Of a stretch of 64,000 nucleotides of DNA, positions 27,059-35,174 are shown piece by piece. The DNA comes from RHLJ01 sp048058975. Lineage in GTDB: Bacteria > Bacteroidota > Rhodothermia > Balneolales > Balneolaceae. Numbering within the stretch: the first letter of the stretch is position 1; each line of letters opens with the position of its first letter. The notes under the pieces were generated by a model. The model was not told the origin of the DNA. It saw only the letters and a list, made by a program, of their open reading frames with translations, and did not search any database. The DNA lies in contig JBLLNP010000023.1 of assembly GCA_048058975.1 (NCBI GenBank), positions 1 through 64,000 on the forward strand. The letters are read 5' to 3'. The position numbers were made by a program, and so were the translations under genes.

Positions 27059-27629
27059 CCTTCTCTTCCTCCTTTCGGGCTACAAAGAATGCCGCAAGAG
27101 ACATAAACATACCGACCATTAACATATATGCGCCGGTCATTGGCCAGGATGAGGCTGTAAAATTCAAAATTTGCTTTCTCCCTATAAGCGGAGGTTGATA
27201 ACCTTGTCCAGGAATTTTTATCGCGGCAGTTGGATCAAGATTATGACCATATTCGTATTCCCAGGAATAGAAATCATACATGCCTATTATTCCCAAAATC
27301 ACCATAATGATAAACCAGGTCAAAAACAGGTTCCGGTTTCCTATTATTCCAAAAAGTACACCCAGAGCGCTCATAATACCTACCACCCATGGAAAAACTT
27401 TAAACTCATCCATTTGCTCTGGAATGGCTTTCATCCCTACATAGTGGTTCATGAGGTTGATATTCTTGATATCGTTTGGATTGTGATCTTCGATCTTATT
27501 AATCCAAATATCCATACCCAGTGAATCGGGATATTGAGGAGCTTCAAGCATGATGTTCCACATTGGGAATACAAAGAGGCCTAATATCATCAACGCCCCT
27601 GCTATCATTAACAATCTTGATTTTTTCAT
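27045..27629 (-). CDS. nos-operon membrane protein of unknown function (NosB-position)
   Basis: 194 residues starting at the ATG at 27629. The GTG nine bases upstream is part of the Shine-Dalgarno AGGTGG and is not the start. Four TM helices: LLMIAGALMILGLFVF, VGIMSALGVLFGII, FLTWFIIMVILGIIGMY and AYMLMVGMFMSLAAFFV. A periplasmic loop has MDIWINKIEDHNPNDIKNINLMNHYVG (HYVG) and PLIGRKQ; the C-terminus is acidic. It occupies the place where clade II nos operons carry a membrane protein between nosZ and nosL. Orthology to NosB is inference. Confidence 0.8.
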   Translation of the reverse strand: MKKSRLLMIAGALMILGLFVFPMWNIMLEAPQYPDSLGMDIWINKIEDHNPNDIKNINLMNHYVGMKAIPEQMDEFKVFPWVVGIMSALGVLFGIIGNRNLFLTWFIIMVILGIIGMYDFYSWEYEYGHNLDPTAAIKIPGQGYQPPLIGRKQILNFTASSWPMTGAYMLMVGMFMSLAAFFVARKEEEKDEEE

Positions 27630-27655
27630 TTCCGCCACCTCTTATATACTGATAT

Positions 27656-27689
27656 TTTTAAAAAGAACCCTCCGGCATGTGCCGGAGGG
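27656..27689 (-). terminator. Intercistronic hairpin downstream of nosZ (attenuator or 3'-end stabiliser)
   Basis: CCCTCCGGCA (27668-27677) and TGCCGGAGGG (27680-27689) are perfectly complementary over 10 GC-rich base pairs. On the minus strand TTCTTTTTAAAAA follows. It lies 18 bases after the nosZ stop and 39 bases before the next gene of the same operon, so partial termination is likely. Confidence 0.85.
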
Positions 27690-27706
27690 AAGGTTGATCA
27701 TGTGCG

Positions 27707-29659
27707 TTATTCGCCATCCAATGTCCATTTTAGTTTTATGTCAGAGTTTTTAGGTGAAACCCGGACATAGCCCTGCATTTCCTGGTGGAGTGCAGAACAG
27801 AAATCGGTACAATAGAATGGCCAGACACCTACGCGGTCAGGTTCCCATCGGAAGGTTTTGGTCTGACCTGGCATAATGAGCAGTTCTGAAGTATTTGCTC
27901 CAATCATCGCAATACCGTGCGGCACATCAAAGTCTTGTTCCAGATTGGTAACGTGGAAGTAAACCACATCGCCGACTTTTATACCTTCAATATTATCGGG
28001 CGCAAAGTGACTTCGAATGGTACTCATATAAATATGGACTACGTTGCCATCACGTACAATCTTGGTTTCCGACTCAGTTTTAACCGCGTAAGGGTGATTA
28101 TTCTCCTCCAGATCGTAGAACTTTTTCGATCTTGGTGCGATTAAACTTGCTGGTGCGCCTGCCGCGTAATGAGGTTCGCCATGGGTTGGGAAATCAAGCA
28201 ACAACTGCATTTTATCTCCACTAATGTCATAGAGCTGGGCTGAATGCTCCATCTCTGGTCCGGTTGGCAGGTAGCGGTCTTTGGTAATTTTGTTCATTGC
28301 CACCAAATACTTTCCAAATGGCTCCTGTGAGTTACCACCCGGAATCATCAAGTGACCAACAGAATAATAAGTAGGCTGTCGGTCCAGCACTTCCCAGCTG
28401 CCCAACTCCCATTTCACAACTTCAGAAGAAATGAAGAAGGTTGTGTAAGCATTACCCCGTCCATCAAATTCTGTATGTAATGGCCCTAAGCCCGCTGATA
28501 GAACCTGCCCGGCAAGTACGTTATCGAAATTGAGGATTGGAATACCGTAAGCTTCACCATCGAAATCTTCATTTTCGATAGCTTCCAGCATATTAGTAAA
28601 CGAATGAACTGTGAGGGATGCAGAAAGTTTACCTGCTCCAACTATGTATTCTCCTGATGGATCAACATCACAACCGTGGGGAGATTTTGGTGTTGGCAGG
28701 AAGTAAACCAATCCGGGAAGTTCAGCAGGATTGAGCACCCGAACTTCTTTTTTCATTGTTGAGGTAGCCGTATGGGTACTTTCATCATACACATTATGGG
28801 CATACTCGGTTTTCATAGTTGTGTATTTTCCCTGTGCAATATATTCCTCAGCCAGTTTCCAGTTTATGGCCGCAATAAAGTCTTTATCATTCTGAGAAGC
28901 GTTTACTTCAAGTAAGGTATTAGCTTCTTCCGTGTTATAGGTAGAAAGGAAAAACCATCCATGCGATTTACCACGCCCAGGTCGGGCAAGATCGTAATTG
29001 AAACCAGGAAGCATAATTTGGAAAGCCAGATCCATGTGTCCTGTTTCTTCCTCCACACTTACAAAGCTTACCGCACCTTTAAAATTACCTTTATACTCGT
29101 CGATTGAGATATCCCGCTGTGGAACAGGAACGGAAAATCTGGTACCTGCTACCACGTATTCAGTATTCTCAGTAATGAACGAAGAACTGTGGTTACCGGC
29201 TGAATTTGGAATCTCAATAATCTCATCAGTTTCGAAGGTCTCTAAACTGATTCTTGCGATTCTTGGTGTATTATTCGCGTTTACGAAAATCCATCTGCCA
29301 TCCAGTTCCCCATCAGTTTGTGAAATGTCGGGGTGATGCAAATCGTCCCAGGGTATAAATCCATGAGAAGTATTAAACATCGGTTTCGTTTCTTCTGAAT
29401 AACCATACCCTGAGGTTGGAAACTGAGAAAAAACCGGGATTTCTTTAAGCATTCTGCCTGATGGAAGTCCATAAACAGTTAGGTTACCACTGTATCCACC
29501 AGATAAAAACGCATAAAACTCATCTTGTTCTCCGGGAGCAACATAAACCTGCTCTGCAACGCTTCCATCTAATGCCCCTTTACGGTTGGCATTCATACAA
29601 GCGCTTATAGCAAAAGAGAACAAAATTCCTGCTATTAATAAGTACCGCGTTAGTTTCAT
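27707..29659 (-). CDS. nosZ: Nitrous-oxide reductase NosZ, clade II
   Basis: 650 residues. It reduces N2O to N2 in the periplasm. The N-terminus is a Sec lipoprotein signal (AISAC, Cys21) with no Tat twin arginine, which marks clade II. The propeller carries CuZ ligand histidines in DLHHPDISQTDG (His108/109), GKSHGWFF, PKSPHGCDV, GPLHTEFDG and VGHLMI. The cupredoxin CuA domain shows His581 and C617-TDF-C621-SAL-H625-QE-M628. The Trp of the clade I CuA motif is Asp here; that residue binds through its backbone. A fasciclin gene and a cytochrome c gene lie upstream, and the maturation genes follow after the hairpin. Confidence 0.98.
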   Translation of the reverse strand: MKLTRYLLIAGILFSFAISACMNANRKGALDGSVAEQVYVAPGEQDEFYAFLSGGYSGNLTVYGLPSGRMLKEIPVFSQFPTSGYGYSEETKPMFNTSHGFIPWDDLHHPDISQTDGELDGRWIFVNANNTPRIARISLETFETDEIIEIPNSAGNHSSSFITENTEYVVAGTRFSVPVPQRDISIDEYKGNFKGAVSFVSVEEETGHMDLAFQIMLPGFNYDLARPGRGKSHGWFFLSTYNTEEANTLLEVNASQNDKDFIAAINWKLAEEYIAQGKYTTMKTEYAHNVYDESTHTATSTMKKEVRVLNPAELPGLVYFLPTPKSPHGCDVDPSGEYIVGAGKLSASLTVHSFTNMLEAIENEDFDGEAYGIPILNFDNVLAGQVLSAGLGPLHTEFDGRGNAYTTFFISSEVVKWELGSWEVLDRQPTYYSVGHLMIPGGNSQEPFGKYLVAMNKITKDRYLPTGPEMEHSAQLYDISGDKMQLLLDFPTHGEPHYAAGAPASLIAPRSKKFYDLEENNHPYAVKTESETKIVRDGNVVHIYMSTIRSHFAPDNIEGIKVGDVVYFHVTNLEQDFDVPHGIAMIGANTSELLIMPGQTKTFRWEPDRVGVWPFYCTDFCSALHQEMQGYVRVSPKNSDIKLKWTLDGE

Positions 29660-29686
29660 AATTCTTTATCCTTTTTATTTTTACGG

Positions 29687-30235
29687 TTATAAAATCACTT
29701 TATCTACTACATTTACTATTCCATTCGATGTTTGAACGCTCGCAAGTACTTTAGCACCTGACACGTACACATCTTCCCCTTCAATGGTAATATCCAGATA
29801 GGAACCATCAGCCATATATAGCCTTCTGCCTCGTTCTGCTTCTTTTTTCAGATAAGGGATATCAAAAGAACCAGGAGCAGCATGTTTGGTAAGTACTCCG
29901 GCTAGTTTGCCTTTGTTTTCCGGTTTCAGCAAGTCAGTTACCGTGCCGGGAGGCAGATTATCGAATGCTGAATTTACAGGGGCAAATACTGTTAATGGAC
30001 CAGCATTAACTAATATATGCTCAATTCCTGCTGCTTCAACAGCTGCTACCAGTGTTGAATGATCCTCAGACGATATAGCTACTTGTAGTATATTTTTGTC
30101 AGATTCTTCATCAACTACTGAAGCCTGGCCTTTTGGTCTGGTATCCTCAAGAGAGGATGCCCGTTCGCCCTGCTGCGAAGTACAAGCCATTACCAGTAGG
30201 AATGCAATCAGGATTAGATCTATTCTAGTTTTCAT
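29687..30235 (-). CDS. Fasciclin (FAS1)-domain lipoprotein in the nos operon
   Basis: 182 residues. Lipobox LLVMAC (Cys18), a charged linker, then one FAS1 domain at about 48-180 with both conserved boxes: GPLTVFAPVNSAFDNLPPGTV (H1) and VYVSGAKVLASVQTSNGIVNVVDKVIL (H2). FAS1 domains mediate adhesion or bind small ligands; a role in N2O reduction is not established. Its start overlaps the cytochrome c gene by 11 bases and nosZ follows 27 bases on, so it is a true operon member. Confidence 0.9.
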   Translation of the reverse strand: MKTRIDLILIAFLLVMACTSQQGERASSLEDTRPKGQASVVDEESDKNILQVAISSEDHSTLVAAVEAAGIEHILVNAGPLTVFAPVNSAFDNLPPGTVTDLLKPENKGKLAGVLTKHAAPGSFDIPYLKKEAERGRRLYMADGSYLDITIEGEDVYVSGAKVLASVQTSNGIVNVVDKVIL

Positions 30236-30683
30236 TTTGTTCGGGTTTTAGTGTTCTGAAATATTCAAGAATTGCTCGTGCTTCGTCCTCTGTCAGATTT
30301 TGATTAGCCATCGGGGTGCCATTGTATTCCATTAGAAGCTGTTTAGCTACCGGATCCTCTTTGACCATACCATCCGGGTTAAGAATCATGTTCATTACCC
30401 AGGCTGGGGTTCTTCTTTCCAGAATTCCTGTTGGATCTGGCCCGATGTAACGTTTATTTGTTTTATGGCAGGCAGAACATTTGGCATCGAAGATTTCTTT
30501 ACCTCGAGACACCATTTCCTGATCAATGCCATCCGGAAGCGTTAATTCACTTACCGGACCTACTCCATTTTCAGATATCTTTGCTGTTTGAGCAGGCTGG
30601 GTCTTTTCGGAAGTCTTTGGTTGGTTGTCTCCTTTACAAGCAATGAACCCGATTAAGCAGATAATTATAATAAGTCGATTCAT
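30225..30683 (-). CDS. Membrane-anchored c-type cytochrome (probable electron donor to NosZ)
   Basis: 152 residues from the ATG at 30683, which has a perfect AAGGAGG upstream. The longer frame beyond it has no start signal. Lipoprotein signal with Cys16 (GFIAC). One haem c site C69-SA-C72-H73 and a likely axial Met125 in NGTPMANQNLTEDEARAILEYFRTL, the cytochrome c class I pattern. It is first gene of the nos operon and overlaps the fasciclin gene by 11 bases. Clade II systems have no NosR, so this cytochrome is the likely electron donor (inference). Confidence 0.93.
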   Translation of the reverse strand: MNRLIIIICLIGFIACKGDNQPKTSEKTQPAQTAKISENGVGPVSELTLPDGIDQEMVSRGKEIFDAKCSACHKTNKRYIGPDPTGILERRTPAWVMNMILNPDGMVKEDPVAKQLLMEYNGTPMANQNLTEDEARAILEYFRTLKPEQNEN

Positions 30684-30725
30684 GTTCCTCCTTTTTTGAT
30701 AGTGTAAACATGAATTATGAATTTT

Positions 30726-30747
30726 AGATAAAGAGATATTTTTATCT
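30726..30747. promoter_or_regulatory. Candidate operator between the nos operon and its Rrf2 regulator
   Basis: AGATAAA (30726-30732) and TTTATCT (30741-30747) form a 7-bp perfect dyad with an 8-base spacer. It is centred in the 89-base divergent region between the cytochrome c gene and the NsrR-like gene. Rrf2 regulators bind AT-rich dyads of about this size. The match to a known NsrR box is only general. Confidence 0.4.
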
Positions 30748-30772
30748 TTTTTTTGTATTATCCCAAGAAAAG

Positions 30773-31177
30773 ATGTTCTCAAGCTCAACTCAATATGCCA
30801 TTAGAGCCATTGTACACATGGCCAGAAATAACAACGATGCTAAGTTTACAGCCGGAGTTCTGGCTTCTGAGCTAAATATTCCCACTTCTTATCTGAGTAA
30901 GGTTTTACAAATACTGGCAAAAAATGGAATTATTTCTTCTACTAAAGGTCCTGGTGGAGGTTTTTTTGTAGATACGAATAATATGAAGATGAGATTGATT
31001 GATGTAATTACCGCTATTGACGGACCACTTGTTTTTAAAAAATGTGTATTGGGGCTTGAGACGTGTAGTGAAAAAGCCCCTTGTTTCCTTCATAATGAGT
31101 ACGTTCAGGTAAAGAAAATTCTTGAACGCCCCTTATATGAAACCGATTTTGAAGACCTGATCAAAAAAACAGGATAA
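30773..31177 (+). CDS. Rrf2-family Fe-S regulator, NsrR-like
   Basis: 134 residues. A winged helix at 1-65 (TQYAIRAIVHMARN, SYLSKVLQILAKNGIISSTKGPGGGF) matches Rrf2. Three cysteines C91, C98 and C104 are spaced X6/X5, as in Neisseria NsrR, and would bind an Fe-S cluster. It is divergent from the nos operon. NsrR responds to nitric oxide, so it most likely couples nos expression to NO or anoxia. IscR or another Rrf2 member is less likely, because no isc or suf genes are adjacent. A perfect terminator follows 2 bases after the stop. Confidence 0.88.
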   Translation: MFSSSTQYAIRAIVHMARNNNDAKFTAGVLASELNIPTSYLSKVLQILAKNGIISSTKGPGGGFFVDTNNMKMRLIDVITAIDGPLVFKKCVLGLETCSEKAPCFLHNEYVQVKKILERPLYETDFEDLIKKTG

Positions 31178-31178
31178 A

Positions 31179-31208
31179 AAAAGCCCTGTTCAAATGAACA
31201 GGGCTTTT
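31179..31208. terminator. Bidirectional terminator between the Rrf2 gene and rpoD
   Basis: AAAAGCCCTGTTCA (31179-31192) and TGAACAGGGCTTTT (31195-31208) form a perfect 14-bp stem. T tracts occur on both strands (TTTTAAAT plus; TTTTTTT minus). Confidence 0.95.
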
Positions 31209-31229
31209 AAATCTCATTAACGTTGCGCC

Positions 31230-32084
31230 TTATCCGAGATACACTCTTAAAGCTGCGCTTCGGTTATGGTGACGAAGCTTACGAAGTGCTTTTTCTTTGA
31301 TCTGACGAACACGCTCACGGGTTAAATCGAAGCGTTCTCCGATTTCTTCCAGAGTTAGAGAATGTTCACGCCCGATACCAAAGTAAAGTCGGATTACTTC
31401 TGCTTCTCTTTTGGTTAGTTTTGAAAGTGCTCGTTCAATCTCCACTTTCAAGGACTCACCCATCAACTCGAAGTCAGGATTTGGAATCTCTTCGTTTTCA
31501 AGTACATCAAGAAGACGGTTATCTTCGCCCTGTGCAAATGGAGCATCCATCGAAAGGTGACGCCCTGAAATCTTCAGCGTATCGGCAACTTCGCCTACGG
31601 TCATTTCCAGACTTTCTGCTAATTCGTGTGCGGATGGAAGACGCTCGTATTCCTGCTCCAGTTTCGAAAGCTCTTTTCCAATTTTGTTAAGTGCTCCTAC
31701 TCTGTTAAGGGGAAGACGTACAATACGGCTTTGCTCGGCAAGAGCCTGAAGGATAGATTGACGAATCCACCAAACGGCATAAGAAATGAACTTAAATCCA
31801 CGGGTTTCGTCAAAACGCTTCGCAGCTTTAATCAAACCAAGGTTTCCTTCGTTGATCAAATCTCCAAGTGAAAGCCCTTGATTTTGATACTGCTTAGCTA
31901 CAGAAACCACAAAGCGAAGGTTAGCTTTGGTTAAATCTTCCAGTGCACGCTGACTTCCTTTCTGTATCTCTTTCGCCAGACGAACTTCGTCATCCGGAGT
32001 AATTAATTTCTCTTTACCAATCTCGTGCAGATACCGATCTAACGATTCCGATTCACGAGTCGAAATTCCTGAACTTTTTGCCAC
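31230..32084 (-). CDS. rpoD: RNA polymerase sigma factor RpoD/SigA, Bacteroidota-type
   Basis: 284 residues, much shorter than proteobacterial RpoD because region 1.1 and the non-conserved insert are absent, as in Bacteroidota primary sigma factors. Region 1.2 begins at SLDRYLHEIGKEKLIT. Region 2 contains NLRFVVSVAKQYQNQGLSLGDLINEGN and the -10 reading helix RGFKFISYAVWWIRQSI. Regions 3 and 4 follow, with SLTLEEIGERFDLTRERVRQIKEKALRKLR for the -33 element. A TATATTTG at 32212-32219 on the minus strand, 128 bases upstream, is a candidate -7 element, but no matching TTG is seen. Confidence 0.96.
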   Translation of the reverse strand: MAKSSGISTRESESLDRYLHEIGKEKLITPDDEVRLAKEIQKGSQRALEDLTKANLRFVVSVAKQYQNQGLSLGDLINEGNLGLIKAAKRFDETRGFKFISYAVWWIRQSILQALAEQSRIVRLPLNRVGALNKIGKELSKLEQEYERLPSAHELAESLEMTVGEVADTLKISGRHLSMDAPFAQGEDNRLLDVLENEEIPNPDFELMGESLKVEIERALSKLTKREAEVIRLYFGIGREHSLTLEEIGERFDLTRERVRQIKEKALRKLRHHNRSAALRVYLG

Positions 32085-32272
32085 AATTAAATTATTTGGT
32101 GAAAATTATGTGCAGTATTCTCGAATGTAGTCAATATGTGATAAGCTGAATGGTTGCAACCTAAATTCGAAGCTTCGTTTTCTATCTACACTCTGTTGAA
32201 TCAACAAGCATCAAATATACGAATTTATAGATTTAATATTTTGAAATTCCTGAGATGGATTGGTTAAATCTT

Positions 32273-33463
32273 TCAAAGAAAAGAAGACGCGCTGAAACGC
32301 TCATCCAATCCAAAAAAATTGGCAATTGTAGCTGCCACATCTGCAAAGGTTTCTCTTATTCCTAGATCCAGGACTTTCCGTCCGTCGGACGGATTACCCG
32401 TCTGACGGACACCGTGAGAGTTAGAATAAACAAGCAAAGGCACAAACTCTCTGGAATGGTCGGTAGATGTAGAACATGGATCGTTGCCATGATCTCCGGT
32501 AATGATGAGAATATCATCTTCTTTTACCTTGGATAGAATTTCAGGAAGGAATTCATCGAATTCTTTAAGACTGCCCGCGTAGCCTTCCGGATCGCATCTG
32601 TGGCCAAATAATTGATCGGTATCAATCAGGTTCACAAATACAAAGGTGTTTTTAACTTCGTCCATCACACGAAGTAAGGTTTGGATTCCTTCCGCATTAT
32701 TCTTCGTTCGCTCGAATTTTGAAAATCCTCTCTCAGCAAAAAGATCGATGATCTTCCCAATGGAGTAGGTTTGTACCCCTGCATCAAATAGGTGTTGAAC
32801 AATGTTATTGGATGGCGGAATAGCTGAAAAATCATGCCGCTGATCTGATAATCTTTCAAAAGGATGAGTTCCTGTAAATGGGCGTGCAATCACTCTTCCT
32901 ACTTCATGTTCGCCCACACAAATATGTTTTCGGGCAAATTCACACCATTCATAAAGTGTAGAAACGGGAGTAATATCATCATGTGTAGCAACTTGAAAAA
33001 CACTATCGGCTGAAGTATATACAATCGGCTTTCCGGTTTTAAGATGTTCTTCACCAAAATCTCGGATTACATCTGTACCGGAATAAGGTAGATTGCAAAG
33101 AACACCTTCTACTCCAATCCCTTTACAAAAAGCTTCAATCACCTCTTTTGGAAATCCATTTGAATAGGTTGGAAATGGCTTTTCGAGTTGAATTCCAGCG
33201 ATTTCCCAATGCCCTGTTGTAGAATCTTTTCCTCCTGAAACTTCTCTCATTTTCCCAAACGCTGCGGATGGATTTTCTTCTTCCGGGATTGATGAAAGCG
33301 GAATTATGTTTCCGATTCCCATTTTACCAAGATTAGGTAAACGTACACCGGTTTCAGCAGATATATTACCCAACGTGTTCATTCCTTCATCTCCATAGAG
33401 ATGAGCATCTTCCTGGGCTCCTACTCCCAACCCGTCAATAATTATGAGGTAGCAGTTTGGCAT
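32273..33463 (-). CDS. deoB: Phosphopentomutase DeoB
   Basis: 396 residues, alkaline-phosphatase superfamily. It interconverts ribose-1- and ribose-5-phosphate (and deoxy forms) in nucleoside salvage with Mn2+. Metal ligands lie in IIIDGLGVGAQEDA (Asp9), DSTTGHWEIAG (phospho-threonine), NLIDTDQLFGHR and ITGDHGNDPCSTSTDHSRE. Residues about 350-361 (HGVRQTGNPSDG) interrupt the otherwise conserved PLLVYS...RKVLDLGIRETFADV region and are encoded by a palindromic insert. The start ATG is well supported. The catalytic core is intact. Confidence 0.95.
   Translation of the reverse strand: MPNCYLIIIDGLGVGAQEDAHLYGDEGMNTLGNISAETGVRLPNLGKMGIGNIIPLSSIPEEENPSAAFGKMREVSGGKDSTTGHWEIAGIQLEKPFPTYSNGFPKEVIEAFCKGIGVEGVLCNLPYSGTDVIRDFGEEHLKTGKPIVYTSADSVFQVATHDDITPVSTLYEWCEFARKHICVGEHEVGRVIARPFTGTHPFERLSDQRHDFSAIPPSNNIVQHLFDAGVQTYSIGKIIDLFAERGFSKFERTKNNAEGIQTLLRVMDEVKNTFVFVNLIDTDQLFGHRCDPEGYAGSLKEFDEFLPEILSKVKEDDILIITGDHGNDPCSTSTDHSREFVPLLVYSNSHGVRQTGNPSDGRKVLDLGIRETFADVAATIANFFGLDERFSASSFL
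32380..32410. repeat. Palindromic insert inside deoB
   Basis: Arms GTCCGTCGGACGG (32380-32392) and CCGTCTGACGGAC (32398-32410) pair with one mismatch around a 5-base loop. It is in frame within deoB and much richer in GC than the surrounding gene. It resembles palindromes in the intergenic mosaic at 38612-38632 in design (CCTGnCTG...CAGnCAGG), though not in sequence. Confidence 0.75.
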
Positions 33464-33489
33464 GATTCACATTTTAACATCAAATTAAG

Positions 33490-33580
33490 TCACTCAGAGC
33501 GGAGCGAAGAGCCTGAACAGAATAATTAAATTTCATTCAGAATGTGTAGATCCCTCGCTTCGCTCTTAATGACATCAAAA
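33490..33580. repeat. Intergenic repeat of the 'cactcagagcggagcgaag ... cgcttcgctcttaatgac' type
   Basis: The 144-base gap between deoB and the GAF-protein gene starts with TCACTCAGAGCGGAGCGAAG and ends with CGCTTCGCTCTTAATGACAT, an imperfect inverted repeat with GAGCGGAGCGAAG against CTTCGCTCT as core. Fragments of the same family appear at 38700-38728 and 57583-57666. These look like dispersed palindromic elements. I see no gene here. Confidence 0.6.
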
Positions 33581-33607
33581 ACTAATTAAATTAAGCCAGA
33601 TCGAAAA

Positions 33608-35071
33608 TCAAGCTTCGAAAAGTTCCAGCTCTTCGTTTCTAACTACTTCGCTAAGCGCCTGTTTTGCTTTGGTAAGTATCTGGTACGAGTTGGTATCTTC
33701 TTTAGTAAGTTTAGTAAAGCCCGCTTTAAAAGAAACGTCCAACGTTTCTCCGTTTGAAAGTTTAAGCCCGTGCGCCAACTTTGTTTTTACACTTTCCATC
33801 CATTCATTAACAGCTGTCTCGGAATCACTCTGAATGATAAATCCATATACATAGTCTGAATTGTACCCGATAAATCCGGGAATACTATGCGCAGACGGGT
33901 TCAGAAATGTCACAAAATCCTTCTGAATTTTCTGAAGATCTTCCAAACGATACTTAGTTCGTAAAGCAGAGAGTTCATGCGGAGAAGCAAGACCAAACCA
34001 GGTATGAGTACCCTTCCCGGAGCGGATTCGTTGGAGTTCATTATTTAAAGAGGCTTCCCACAATTCTGTCATAAATGCCCCAAAAATCTGGGACAATAAC
34101 TCTTCAGCCATTCCCACCTTCTTTAATACCGACTGGATAGATAGAGAGGCTATTCTGGCAAGATTAGAAAGCTTATGTTTGGTCGATTCTTTATAGGTTA
34201 ATGGATCATTATCATAAGTAACCACAACGGCCTGCCTGCGATCATGAATCATAATTGGTATAGCAAAGCTTGCTCCTTCCGTTCTTCGCTCTCTGCTGGA
34301 AATTAGTCTCGGACTATTGTTAAAATGTATACTGAACACCGGAGCACCTTTTTCAATTGCTTCGTAAGCCACACTTTTCTCTTCCAGTTGTAACCCAAGT
34401 AATGGAGGATTCTTAGCAAATTTTGAGGTCATTACCAGATTCCAGCTTTCCATCCCAGGACTAACCAGACAAGCACCACCATTCGGCAGAAAGAGCTGCA
34501 TTTCTTCCAGCATTTTGGAAAGTAAGTCTACCCTGTGCAGGCGGTAGTCCAATGCATTCAGAGATTCCTCATACTCTTCCCATTCCTTTTGCTGCTCGTG
34601 CAAATCAACAATCTCAAGATACGTATCCAGTACATTCACCAATGCATTGTTATAAGCGTGAATCTGATCCGTGATAGTTCTGAGCTCGACATCTTTTTCT
34701 GTTTCCAATACCGTAATTGCTACGGTTTCTCCCTTATTGATAAAAGGGATCAGCAGCATATTTTTAGCATTTACAAAATCGAAATAATGGGCAAGTTTCC
34801 CTTTCGCTATATCCTCACCAATTTTAAGCTGGGTAATCTCGGTGATATCTTTGTATTCATTCAGAAAGTGCTGCTCAAAAGCGACTCTGTCCTTAAACAT
34901 TACATTTGGCAAATGGGTGCTGTTAGATTCCCACACAAACTGTTGCCGTTGATGGTTAACCCAGCACATATACGCCAATTCCACTCTTGTAGATGTTCTT
35001 AGCAAGTGAACCAGATCGGCCATGATCTGTTTAAATTCCCGTAAAGCTTTTTCTTGTCGGTCGAGAGACAT
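33608..35071 (-). CDS. Tandem-GAF-like cytoplasmic sensor protein with degenerate GGDEF-like C-terminus
   Basis: 487 residues, no signal and no TM segment. The N-terminal third (about 10-150) looks like a GAF domain (VELAYMCWVNHQRQQFVWES, MLLIPFINKGETVAITVLE). A coiled-coil linker is at about 160-185. A second GAF-like domain spans about 190-320 (GGACLVSPGMESWNLV, SFAIPIMIHDRRQAVVVTYDND). The last 150 residues (GFIGYNSDYVYGFIIQSDS, FKAGFTKLTKEDTNSYQILTKAKQAL) resemble a GGDEF fold without a GGDEF motif, so cyclase activity is not expected. Function unknown; domain calls are by eye. Confidence 0.65.
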   Translation of the reverse strand: MSLDRQEKALREFKQIMADLVHLLRTSTRVELAYMCWVNHQRQQFVWESNSTHLPNVMFKDRVAFEQHFLNEYKDITEITQLKIGEDIAKGKLAHYFDFVNAKNMLLIPFINKGETVAITVLETEKDVELRTITDQIHAYNNALVNVLDTYLEIVDLHEQQKEWEEYEESLNALDYRLHRVDLLSKMLEEMQLFLPNGGACLVSPGMESWNLVMTSKFAKNPPLLGLQLEEKSVAYEAIEKGAPVFSIHFNNSPRLISSRERRTEGASFAIPIMIHDRRQAVVVTYDNDPLTYKESTKHKLSNLARIASLSIQSVLKKVGMAEELLSQIFGAFMTELWEASLNNELQRIRSGKGTHTWFGLASPHELSALRTKYRLEDLQKIQKDFVTFLNPSAHSIPGFIGYNSDYVYGFIIQSDSETAVNEWMESVKTKLAHGLKLSNGETLDVSFKAGFTKLTKEDTNSYQILTKAKQALSEVVRNEELELFEA

Positions 35072-35174
35072 CTTTCAGATGTAAATTTGATTGTTCAAAT
35101 TGCAACTACCAAGCAGGAATGTACTAAACATATCTGACTTTGGAATTTGGAATTTGATGGTTATTAGTCTTTCG

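Noticed and set aside
30684..30788. Extended N-terminus of the nos cytochrome
   Set aside because: The perfect AGGAGG before 30683 and the lipoprotein signal fix the start; the extension runs through the promoter and into the divergent regulator gene.
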